From: Actinomycetota bacterium
GTDB lineage: Bacteria > Actinomycetota > Actinomycetes > Actinomycetales > Microbacteriaceae
Assembly: GCA_018895315.1 (NCBI GenBank)
Contig: JAHIOK010000377.1
Span: 1-8,144 of the forward strand
Length of the DNA stretch: 8,144 nucleotides
Direction of reading: 5' to 3'
This document shows, piece after piece, positions 1 to 6,112 of the stretch; position 1 is the stretch's first letter; each line of letters starts with the position of its first letter. The position numbers and the translations under genes were made by a program. A model generated the notes under the pieces. It searched no databases. It worked only from the letters and a program-made list of their open reading frames with translations, and had not been told where the DNA came from.

Positions 1-23
1 ACCGGGATCAGCCATTCCCACAT
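1..23 (-). CDS. Possible start of a further gene, cut by the left edge
   Basis: Reading leftwards, an ATG at 23-21 opens a frame beginning MWEWLIP that runs off the window. A GGAG motif (minus strand, 36-33) lies 9 nt before this ATG, a normal Shine-Dalgarno distance. A second ATG in another frame at 15-13 has no such site at a good distance. Only seven codons are visible, so no family can be named. The hydrophobic, tryptophan-rich start would fit a small membrane protein, but that is a guess. The gene would lie downstream of the lactone oxidase in the same direction, separated by about 83 nt, which is enough for its own promoter. Confidence 0.3.
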
Positions 24-106
24 AGCGAGAGACTCCGTTCAAGGTTTGGCCTCAGCTTAGTGGCGACACACGCGGCGGCACCGGCCGGATGCAGGACTCT
101 CAGCCC
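24..106 (-). promoter_or_regulatory. Intergenic stretch with a weak possible promoter
   Basis: This gap lies between the lactone oxidase stop and the possible gene at the left edge. On the minus strand TAAGCT (59-54) fits the TAnnnT -10 pattern, and a start about 7 nt later would give a leader of roughly 25 nt containing the GGAG site at 36-33. I see no convincing -35 element. There is also no clear hairpin with a T-tract after the oxidase stop, so read-through from that gene is equally possible. Confidence 0.2.
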
Positions 107-1420
107 TTACTCACCGAGCACGCGCGCGAGGTAGGCGTTGCTGAACGTGCGTGATGGATCCAGGCGATCGCGCAGCGCGACGAAGTCGTCGAACCGCGGG
201 TACCGCTCGCGGAGGACCGCGGCATCCAGAGTGTGCATCTTGCCCCAATGGGGGCGACCTCCGAACGACAGCATGATCTGCTCGACCGCCGAGAAGTAGC
301 GGGTCGGATTCTCCCGCCAGTATCGATGGACAGCGATATAGCCGGTCTCACGTGCGTGGGCTGTCGAGAGCCAACGATCATCGCTCGCCGCGAAACGCAC
401 TTCTACCGGGAAGGAGATACGCCAGCCCTCGGCGTCGATCAGGGCGCGCAGCGCGTCGAAGGCAGGGCGCACGTTCTCGGCGGGGAGCGCGTACTCCATC
501 TCACGGAAGCGCACGTCGCGGTTCTGTGTGAAGACCCGCGTGGAGTGATCGGTGTACTCCCTGTTGCCCGTGAGCCGCACTGCCAGCTGGGAGAATCGCG
601 GCACGATCGCCGGCACCGCCGTGCCGAGTCCGCAGACCGCCCGGTAGACGCCGTTCGAGAGCAGCTCTTCGTCGAGCCACTTGCCCACCCTCGGCAACGG
701 TGCGCGGCCTCCGGTCGCCGGCAGACGCCGGTTCACCTTGGTGAGCGCGACGTCGGTGTGCGGAAACCAGTAGAACTCGAAATGATCGGATGCCGCAGCT
801 CTCGATCCGAGGGTCCCGAGCACATCATCGAGGGGCTCCGGCCGCTCGACCGCGTGCAGCAGGAACGCGGGCACGCACTGCAGCGTGACCTCGACCAGGA
901 CCCCGAGCGCTCCGAGACCGAGCGCCACGGCGGGAAGCAGCTCGGAGTTCTGGGTCTCATCGACCACGAGTAGCTCTCCGTCGGCGGTGACGAGGCTCAC
1001 CCCGACCACCTGCGTCGCGATCCCCCCGAATCCCGTTCCGGTCCCATGGGTTCCGGTCGAGATCGCACCCGCGATCGACTGGCGGTCGATGTCGCCGAGG
1101 TTGGCCATCGCGAGCCCGAGGGGTGCGAGGATCGCCGGCATCTGGTGCAGTCGCGTGCCCGCGCGCACTGTGACCCGTGCACGATCCCGGTCCACCGCGA
1201 CGAGACCCGTGAGGCTGGTGAGCTCGAGCAGCACGCCGGGGGCCACCGCGATGCCGGTGAAGCTGTGCCCCGCGCCGACTGCTTTCACACGCATACCTCG
1301 CGCCGTCGCCGCGCGCACGGCGCGCTGCACCGCGGCGGTGCTGGAGGGAAACTCCACGCGTTGCGGACGCACCTTCGCTGTGCGCGCCCAGTTGCGCCAT
1401 TCACCGCCCGGTCGCGTCAC
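107..1420 (-). CDS. FAD-dependent sugar 1,4-lactone oxidase (D-arabinono-/L-gulono-lactone oxidase family)
   Basis: This 437-residue protein belongs to the VAO/PCMH-type flavin oxidoreductases that oxidise aldono-1,4-lactones or alditols. The N-terminal FAD domain has VGAGHSFTGIA at about 48-58. The histidine at 52 corresponds to the site of covalent FAD attachment in characterised relatives. A second flavin-contacting motif, STGTHGTG, is at 121-128. The C-terminal ALO domain ends in the family hallmarks HWGKMHTL (391-398) and DPSRTFSNAYL (421-431). The length is usual for bacterial members and no motif is missing. Translation starts at a GTG that overlaps the TGA of the upstream PLP gene (GTGA, 1417-1420), so the two are probably translationally coupled. 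The substrate cannot be told from sequence: mycobacterial relatives act on L-gulonolactone, others on D-arabinonolactone or alditols, so I give no gene symbol. The protein has no signal peptide and is probably cytoplasmic. Confidence 0.88.
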   Translation of the reverse strand: MTRPGGEWRNWARTAKVRPQRVEFPSSTAAVQRAVRAATARGMRVKAVGAGHSFTGIAVAPGVLLELTSLTGLVAVDRDRARVTVRAGTRLHQMPAILAPLGLAMANLGDIDRQSIAGAISTGTHGTGTGFGGIATQVVGVSLVTADGELLVVDETQNSELLPAVALGLGALGVLVEVTLQCVPAFLLHAVERPEPLDDVLGTLGSRAAASDHFEFYWFPHTDVALTKVNRRLPATGGRAPLPRVGKWLDEELLSNGVYRAVCGLGTAVPAIVPRFSQLAVRLTGNREYTDHSTRVFTQNRDVRFREMEYALPAENVRPAFDALRALIDAEGWRISFPVEVRFAASDDRWLSTAHARETGYIAVHRYWRENPTRYFSAVEQIMLSFGGRPHWGKMHTLDAAVLRERYPRFDDFVALRDRLDPSRTFSNAYLARVLGE

Positions 1421-2652
1421 AGGAACGCCTGCCCTTCACCCCGGTAGGTCGGCGTCGTACCCACGATCCGGTCACCGTCGATGAGGTGGTACCGGTCGAC
1501 GCGTTCGGCCAGTTCGCCACTCTTGGCATGCCGGAACCACACGCGGTCGCCTACCCGGAGTGAACGCGCGGCTTCTCCCTGCAACGGTGTCTGGACCTCG
1601 CCGGCGCCCTCGCGCGCCAGCGTGGTCAACCCCCGCGGCCACACGGGGCGCGGTTGGCGGGACGCCAGCGGAGGTCCCGAGGCGATCCATCCGCCGCCGA
1701 GCACCGTCACGATGTCGGAGGTGGGCTTGCGCACCACCTCCAGCGCAAAAGCCGCGGCCGGCGCCGGGTCGAAGATGCGATATCCGTCGAACAGGTGACC
1801 CGCTAAGAGGCCGCTCCCTGCGGTGATCTCGGTGACGGCCTGATCGGATGCCGTCAGCTCGAGCGAGCCCGTGCCTCCCCCGTTGACGAACTCGAGCGGT
1901 GCGATCTCGCGGAGGCCACGCACGATGGCTTCGCGTCGCTCCAGCAGCTCGTGACCGGAGCGACGCTGCATCCAGCGAATCACACCGTCACCCGAGCCGG
2001 TGGCATCGGGCTGGCCCGCGATCTGCGCTTCGTACATCATCAGGCCCACGAGGCGGAACCCCGGCCGCGCGACGATGGCCCTCGCCAGGTTCGCGACCTC
2101 GGCGGCATCGTGCACCGGCGAACGGCGCACCCCGATATGTCCGAGACCGGGCGCGCGCCACGAGGCATCCGCGTCGATCGCCACCCGGATCACGTGACGC
2201 CCAGCCGGGCTCACGACGGCATCGACGATGTCCAGCTGCGCGAGATCGTCGACCATGAGCGTCACCCGCTCCGCCGCACGCTCGTCCGTCGCGAGTCGGC
2301 GGAGCGCGTCGCGATCGACGCTCGGGTAGCCGAGCACGACGTCTTCCTGCGTCTCGGCGAGCCAGAGCGCTTCGGGCAGCGTGAAGGCGAGGATTCCGTG
2401 GTACCCAGGCAGGGCCAGGGTGGCGTCGACGAGCTCTCGCACGCGCACCGATTTGCTCGCGACCCTGATGGGAACCCCACCCGCGCGCACAAGCATGTCG
2501 AGCGCATTGAACCGCAGCGCCCCGAGGTTCACCGCAGCGACAGGGCCGCTGAGGTCGGCGATCGCCCGAGTCATTCCGGTCCAATAGCCCGCGGCATCCT
2601 TCCAGGGCGTTCCCGGCACGGCGGCGGGCGTGGTCAGCAGGTCGAGGCTCAT
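1417..2652 (-). CDS. PLP-dependent amino acid deaminase/aldolase, alanine-racemase fold (D-threonine aldolase/DSD1-like)
   Basis: This 411-residue fold-type III PLP enzyme has an N-terminal alanine-racemase-like barrel. PIRVASKSVR at 61-70 carries the likely Schiff-base lysine, K67. The phosphate-binding part is VNGGGTGS (257-264), followed by TEITAGSGLLAGHLFDGY (274-291). The C-terminal domain contains VGDRVWFRHAKSGELAERV (367-385). Its histidine (375) lies where D-threonine aldolase and D-serine dehydratase relatives bind a divalent metal. Likely reactions are retro-aldol cleavage or deamination of a beta-hydroxy D-amino acid, but the substrate is not determined. The ATG at 2652 follows AAGGAG (minus strand, 2667-2662) by 9 nt. 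Codon 283 (1806-1804) is TTA, the only in-frame TTA I found in the window. The start lies only 23 nt from the 3' end of the tRNA-Leu(UAA) gene, so the transcript probably begins upstream of the tRNA. The gene overlaps the lactone oxidase gene by four bases. Confidence 0.87.
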   Translation of the reverse strand: MSLDLLTTPAAVPGTPWKDAAGYWTGMTRAIADLSGPVAAVNLGALRFNALDMLVRAGGVPIRVASKSVRVRELVDATLALPGYHGILAFTLPEALWLAETQEDVVLGYPSVDRDALRRLATDERAAERVTLMVDDLAQLDIVDAVVSPAGRHVIRVAIDADASWRAPGLGHIGVRRSPVHDAAEVANLARAIVARPGFRLVGLMMYEAQIAGQPDATGSGDGVIRWMQRRSGHELLERREAIVRGLREIAPLEFVNGGGTGSLELTASDQAVTEITAGSGLLAGHLFDGYRIFDPAPAAAFALEVVRKPTSDIVTVLGGGWIASGPPLASRQPRPVWPRGLTTLAREGAGEVQTPLQGEAARSLRVGDRVWFRHAKSGELAERVDRYHLIDGDRIVGTTPTYRGEGQAFL

Positions 2653-2661
2653 CGTGTTCGG

Positions 2662-2667
2662 CTCCTT
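2662..2667 (-). promoter_or_regulatory. Ribosome binding site of the PLP enzyme gene, wedged against the tRNA
   Basis: The minus strand reads AAGGAG, 9 nt before the ATG at 2652. It lies only 8 nt beyond the last encoded tRNA base, so the gap between tRNA and coding sequence has no room for a separate promoter with its own transcription start. The site would become the leader of the mRNA once the tRNA is cut away. Confidence 0.75.
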
Positions 2668-2675
2668 CGCGCGGG

Positions 2676-2749
2676 TGCCCCCACTGGGATTCGAACCCAG
2701 ACTGCGGCGATTTTAAGTCGCCTGCCTCTGCCGGTTGGGCTATGGGGGC
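2676..2749 (-). tRNA. tRNA-Leu, anticodon UAA, with a short (class I) variable loop
   Basis: The gene is 74 nt, read from 2749 to 2676. The acceptor stem GCCCCCA pairs with TGGGGGC, and the discriminator base is A73. The D stem GCC/GGC encloses a loop with GG at 18-19. The anticodon stem GGCGA/TCGCC holds the loop CTTAAAA, giving anticodon TAA (UAA in RNA), which reads UUA leucine codons. The variable region is only GCAGT (5 nt). The T arm is CTGGG-TTCGAAT-CCCAG, and the terminal CCA is not encoded. Bacterial tRNA-Leu is normally a class II tRNA with a long variable arm, so the short loop is unusual. A15 and T48 could form the Levitt pair typical of class I tRNAs. The leucine assignment rests on the anticodon and on A73, which LeuRS requires. 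Charging by another synthetase cannot be excluded from sequence. Confidence 0.93.
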
Positions 2750-2794
2750 GCCGGGGATGCCACCCGGTCGCGAAGCCCAGGATAGTTCGCTAAA
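2750..2794 (-). promoter_or_regulatory. Probable promoter region of the tRNA-PLP enzyme-oxidase transcript
   Basis: These 45 bases between the terminator hairpin and the tRNA are the only place for a dedicated promoter. TATCCT on the minus strand (2784-2779) resembles a -10 box and would start transcription about 20-25 nt before the tRNA. A -35 element 16-18 nt further upstream would fall inside the terminator stem, and no good TTGACA match is present there. The -10 call is therefore tentative. Confidence 0.35.
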
Positions 2795-2832
2795 CGAAGA
2801 AGAGCCGCAGCACAGGCTGCGGCTCTTCTTCG
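2795..2832 (-). terminator. Intrinsic-type terminator hairpin after the NADH dehydrogenase
   Basis: A perfect 16-bp inverted repeat (2795-2810 with 2817-2832) encloses a 6-nt loop and starts 11 nt after the TGA of the NADH dehydrogenase. The loop-proximal half of the stem is GC-rich and the base is GAA/TTC-rich. On the minus strand the stem is followed by GTTTAG, only three T residues, so this resembles the U-poor hairpin terminators common in Actinobacteria. On the plus strand there is no T-tract and no gene that would need it. Confidence 0.85.
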
Positions 2833-2843
2833 GAGGACGAGGA

Positions 2844-4244
2844 TCAGCTCGCGCTGGCGATCTTCTCCGCGGGCTTCTCCGCCGCCGGGGCGACCTCGGC
2901 TACCGGCTGCGGCGGACGCGGACGCGCAGCGAACTCTTCGAAGACGTAGCGCGGGTTCTGCACGGTCTGCAGGTTCACGATGTCGCGGCCCAGCCAGAGG
3001 TTGTTCCACCAGCCCCACACGACACGGAACTTGCGCTCCCACGAAGGCATCGCGAGACCGTGGTAGCCGCGGTGGGCGACCCAGGCCACGAAGCCCTTGA
3101 GGGCGATCTTGCCGGATTGGAACACACCGTTGTAGAGCCCGAGGCCGGCGACGGCACCCAGGTTCTTGTGGAAATAGTCCTTCGGAACTTCTCCCCGCAG
3201 GACGGCGACGAGGTTCTTGGCCAGAAGCTTGGCCTGGCGCACCGCGTGCTGAGCGTTCGGCACGCAGTAGCCGCCGACGCCGCCGCCGGTGAGGTCGGGA
3301 ACCGCGGATACGTCTCCGGCGGCCCAGGCTCCTTCGACGAATTCTTCGGGTGTTCCGACGCGCAGGTCGGCGCGCGTACGGATGCGGCCACGCTCTTCGA
3401 CCGGCAGGTCGCCGCCGCGGACGACGGTGGGGTTGGCCATGACGCCCGCGGTCCAGACGATCAGATCGGTGGGGATGCTCTCCCCCGTCGACAGCTCCAC
3501 GACTCCGTCGATCGCGCTGGTGAGCTGCGTGTCGAGATGCACGAACGCACCGCGCTTCGCGAGATCCTTCAGCACCCACTCGCTCGTCGGAAGCGAGACC
3601 TCGGGCATGATGCGGCCCATCGCCTCGACGAGGTGGAAGTGCGTGTCGTCGAACGACAGCGTCGGGTAGTCCTTCACGAGCGCAGAGGCGAGCGAGCGCA
3701 GCTCGGCGAAGACCTCGATGCCGGCGAAACCACCGCCGACCACGACGACGGTGAGCAGTCGGTCGCGCTCCGGACCCGCCGGGAGGTTCGCGGCCTTGTC
3801 GAAGTTCGACATCAGGCGGTCGCGGATCGCCACGGCCTCTTCGATCGTCTTCAAACCGATTGCATTGTCGGCGATCCCGGGGATCGGGAAGGTACGCGAG
3901 ACGGCACCCGCGGTGACGACGATCTGGTCGTACTCCTGCTGCCACGGCTCGCCCACGGCCGGCGTGATCGTGGCGACCTTGTGGGCGTGATCGATGCCGG
4001 TGATCTTCGCGGTGACGACCTTGGTCGTCTTGAGGTGGCGGCGGTGGGCGACCACAGCGTGCCGAGCTTCGATGGAGCCAGCGGCCACTTCGGGCAGGAA
4101 CGGCTGATAGGTCATGTAGGGAAGCGGGTCGACCATGGTGACCTCTGCTTCACCCTTGCGAAGGTGCTTCTCGAGCTTCCATGCGGTGTAGAAGCCCGCA
4201 TAGCCACCACCGACGATGAGGATCTTGGGCGCGGTGTTCGTCAC
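2844..4244 (-). CDS. ndh: Type II NADH dehydrogenase (NDH-2), non-proton-pumping NADH:quinone oxidoreductase
   Basis: This 466-residue flavoprotein passes electrons from NADH to the membrane quinone pool without pumping protons. The FAD-binding dinucleotide fold is at the N-terminus (VGGGYAG, 11-17). A second Rossmann motif for NADH is VVGGGFAGIE (168-177). AAGDVSAVPD (308-317) is the C-terminal FAD contact, and AQHAVRQ (331-337) matches the AQxAxxQ quinone-site motif of NDH-2. The tryptophan- and arginine-rich stretch at about 391-425 fits the amphipathic helices that hold NDH-2 on the inner face of the membrane. A proline/alanine/glutamate tail (about 441-466) follows. The start is a GTG at 4244, chosen because GGAGGAG (4261-4255) lies 10 nt upstream and the N-terminus then begins just before the FAD fold. 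The subtilase gene ends 21 nt upstream, so the two are probably co-transcribed, and a strong hairpin ends the transcript. A related menaquinone- or sulfide-specific flavoprotein is less likely. Confidence 0.93.
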   Translation of the reverse strand: MTNTAPKILIVGGGYAGFYTAWKLEKHLRKGEAEVTMVDPLPYMTYQPFLPEVAAGSIEARHAVVAHRRHLKTTKVVTAKITGIDHAHKVATITPAVGEPWQQEYDQIVVTAGAVSRTFPIPGIADNAIGLKTIEEAVAIRDRLMSNFDKAANLPAGPERDRLLTVVVVGGGFAGIEVFAELRSLASALVKDYPTLSFDDTHFHLVEAMGRIMPEVSLPTSEWVLKDLAKRGAFVHLDTQLTSAIDGVVELSTGESIPTDLIVWTAGVMANPTVVRGGDLPVEERGRIRTRADLRVGTPEEFVEGAWAAGDVSAVPDLTGGGVGGYCVPNAQHAVRQAKLLAKNLVAVLRGEVPKDYFHKNLGAVAGLGLYNGVFQSGKIALKGFVAWVAHRGYHGLAMPSWERKFRVVWGWWNNLWLGRDIVNLQTVQNPRYVFEEFAARPRPPQPVAEVAPAAEKPAEKIASAS

Positions 4245-4254
4245 GTGGGGATTA

Positions 4255-4261
4255 CTCCTCC
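4255..4261 (-). promoter_or_regulatory. Strong ribosome binding site that fixes the GTG start of ndh
   Basis: The minus strand reads GGAGGAG, 10 nt before the GTG at 4244, inside the 21-nt gap after the subtilase stop. It is the best Shine-Dalgarno match in the left part of the operon and suggests that ndh is translated efficiently on its own, not by coupling. Confidence 0.75.
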
Positions 4262-4265
4262 TGGG

Positions 4266-5573
4266 TCAACGGCTCGGCGTGCGGGTGGCGCGCGCCAACT
4301 TGATGCGTCGGACAGCAGCGGTGACGCCGAGCGCCCCCAGTATAGCCGGGACCGTGAAGGCTATGAGCGGCAGCGTGCCGTAGAGCAAGGTGTACGGGGT
4401 CGGAAGAAGGGGTGAAGGGGTGGTTCTGCCTTCATCGGCGGAGGGCAGCGGATCGATCGCGACGGGCGAGGATGTCGGCTGCGGGCTGGGCGGAGCAGCG
4501 GTGGCCCGGCGGTAGATGCGGATCCATTCGGCGAGGCTCCCCATCGGATTCTGCGTGACGGTGGGAACGGACGCGGAGACGGCGGCCGCGGCATCCACGA
4601 GTCCGTACCCGTACGTGTTGTCGGGCACTTTCGTGGCGGCAGCGGCCGGATGCGCCGTCCGGATGATTCGTTCGATCACGTTGTTCGCATCGAGCTCGGG
4701 ATGCGCGGAGCGCACGAGGGCCGCGATACCCGCGACGATCGGCGCTGCGCCGCTGGTGCCGCTCCAGGTGACCAGTCTCCCGTCGGCAGAGACGCCGAGC
4801 AGCTGCTCGCTCGGCGCCGAGACACCGATCGTGATCCCCTGCGTGGATGCCTCGATGCTGGCCTTTCCGGTCGGGTCGACGCCCGCGACCGTCAACACAC
4901 CGGGAATGGTCGCCGGAGCGCCGACGCGGGTCGTGCCGCTTCCCCTGTTGCCGGCGGCGACGACCACGACGACGTCGTGATCGAAGGCGTACTCGAAGGC
5001 GTCGTCCCAGCTCTGGTCCCAGTCGAGCGTGTTGGTCGTGAACGACAGATTGATGACGCCCGCACCATGATCGACGGCCCACCGGATCGCCCGTGCGATC
5101 TGCGTCGCGAAGGGCACGCTCGACGTCGTGCCGAACCCGACCGAGATCGCGAGAATCTCCGCCTCGGGCGCCACGCCGATCATCCCGGTGCCGGCAGCGG
5201 TGCCCCGGGCCGCGGCCAACGAGGCGACCCAGCTGCCGTGGTTGGAGTCGGTTGCGCCCACGGGAGTTCGCCCGTCGGAGGAGCCGACCCCCGAGACATC
5301 CGTGCCAGCGACGACCGCCCCGTCCAGCTCGGGCGCATGCCCCACCCCGGTATCGATGACGGCGATGCGAACGCCCGCACCCCGCGTGGTCTGCCAGGCC
5401 TGGCGGATGCCGGAGGAATCGAGCCAGTACTGCGCCGCACGGACGGGATCGGACGCATCATCGGGCACGGGGGCTGCGGATGCGCCGGAAAGGGTCAGGA
5501 CGGCGACGGCACCGGCCAGGAGAACGAGGAGGGCGCGCCTCACGCGGCGCCACCGGGATTCACGCACGCGCAT
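4266..5573 (-). CDS. Membrane-anchored mycosin-like subtilisin-family (S8) serine protease
   Basis: This 435-residue secreted subtilase has a basic N-terminus, a hydrophobic segment and an ASA-AP signal-peptidase-like site near residue 33. The catalytic triad is D74 (AVIDTGV), H112 (DSNHGSWVAS) and S274 (WSGTSGAAP), with oxyanion-hole N209 (VAAGNRGSG). A proline/serine-rich linker (about 360-390) is followed by one transmembrane helix (about 395-420) and a basic tail. This is the mycosin plan, with the protease domain outside the cell. Mycosins (MycP) belong to ESX/type VII secretion loci, but no ESX gene is visible here, so the substrate is unknown. The histidine motif reads NHGSW, not the usual GHGT. 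The start is uncertain. The ATG at 5573 overlaps the DUF501 gene by 34 nt. A GTG at 5543 would overlap its stop as GTGA and still leave a complete signal peptide. Neither has a good Shine-Dalgarno site. An upstream in-frame ATG at 5672 would add 33 unlikely residues. Confidence 0.87.
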   Translation of the reverse strand: MRVRESRWRRVRRALLVLLAGAVAVLTLSGASAAPVPDDASDPVRAAQYWLDSSGIRQAWQTTRGAGVRIAVIDTGVGHAPELDGAVVAGTDVSGVGSSDGRTPVGATDSNHGSWVASLAAARGTAAGTGMIGVAPEAEILAISVGFGTTSSVPFATQIARAIRWAVDHGAGVINLSFTTNTLDWDQSWDDAFEYAFDHDVVVVVAAGNRGSGTTRVGAPATIPGVLTVAGVDPTGKASIEASTQGITIGVSAPSEQLLGVSADGRLVTWSGTSGAAPIVAGIAALVRSAHPELDANNVIERIIRTAHPAAAATKVPDNTYGYGLVDAAAAVSASVPTVTQNPMGSLAEWIRIYRRATAAPPSPQPTSSPVAIDPLPSADEGRTTPSPLLPTPYTLLYGTLPLIAFTVPAILGALGVTAAVRRIKLARATRTPSR

Positions 5574-6058
5574 CGGTCGGGCGACCAACTCGATCGGGCG
5601 AGCGCGGCGTCGCCGATCGGGTTGACTCCGGGGCCAGCAGCCAGTGCGTGGCCGGCCAGGGCGTGCAGGCACTTCACACGGGTCGGCATGCCACCCGCCG
5701 AGATGCCGTCGATCTCGGGCACGTCGCCGAACTGAGCGCGATCGCGGAGATAGGACTCATGTGCGCCGAGGTAGGCGGCCCGCACGTCGTCATCCTCGTC
5801 AAGTGTCGCCGCGAGTTCGGCCATCACATGCTCGGCTTCGAGCGTCGACATCGCCGAGGTCGCCGCGGGGTGGGTGAGGTAGTAGAACGTCGGAAACGGC
5901 GTGCCATCCGGGAGCGACGGTGACGTCGCGACAACCGTGGGGTTTCCGCAGATGCAGCGTGCGGCCACGCCCACGACGCCGCGGGCGGGGCGGCCGAGCT
6001 GTTCGCGCAGCACCGCGAGGTCGCTCTCGTGCAGGGGCGCGAACGGCGGGGTGGTCAC
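5540..6058 (-). CDS. DUF501 family protein of unknown function
   Basis: This 172-residue protein matches the actinobacterial DUF501 family. RCICGNPTVV is at 34-43, LPDGTPFPTFYYLTHP at 49-64 and AHESYL at 99-104. The most conserved block is GGMPTRVKCLHALAGH (122-137), followed by AAGPGVNPIGD (140-150). There is no signal peptide or membrane segment, so it is probably cytoplasmic. Cysteines form CxC pairs at 35/37 and 163/165, with another at 130, so metal binding is possible but unproven. In mycobacteria the homologous gene sits in the same eno-divIC-DUF501 order, followed by a Ppx/GppA phosphatase. Here a subtilase follows instead. The GTG at 6058 is the first possible ATG/GTG/TTG start after the in-frame stop at 6113-6115, which is also the stop of the upstream gene. 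Its Shine-Dalgarno site is weak, so translation may depend on reinitiation from the gene upstream. Confidence 0.88.
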   Translation of the reverse strand: MTTPPFAPLHESDLAVLREQLGRPARGVVGVAARCICGNPTVVATSPSLPDGTPFPTFYYLTHPAATSAMSTLEAEHVMAELAATLDEDDDVRAAYLGAHESYLRDRAQFGDVPEIDGISAGGMPTRVKCLHALAGHALAAGPGVNPIGDAALARSSWSPDRCACVNPGGAA

Positions 6059-6112
6059 CCGCCAAGGGTACCGGGGCCGCCGGAAGTACGCTGCACGCGT
6101 CGCGACGACGAA

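Noticed and set aside
2676..2749. tRNA gene as an attachment site for an integrated element
   Set aside because: There is no integrase and no repeated copy of the tRNA 3' end in the window. The flanking genes look native in composition.
2740..3945. A 401-codon minus-strand frame overlapping ndh in another phase
   Set aside because: Arginine-rich shadow frame running into the tRNA. The NDH-2 motifs are all in the other phase.
2742..4415. A 557-codon plus-strand frame opposite ndh
   Set aside because: It begins in the tRNA gene, crosses the terminator, and covers a clear NDH-2 gene on the other strand. The composition is that of a shadow frame.
5574..5672. Upstream ATG at 5672 as the start of the subtilase
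   Set aside because: The added 33 residues are arginine/proline-rich, lie entirely inside the DUF501 gene and would precede a normal signal peptide.
4650..5735. A 361-codon plus-strand frame opposite the subtilase
   Set aside because: No recognisable domain. The opposite strand holds a complete S8 triad, signal peptide and anchor.
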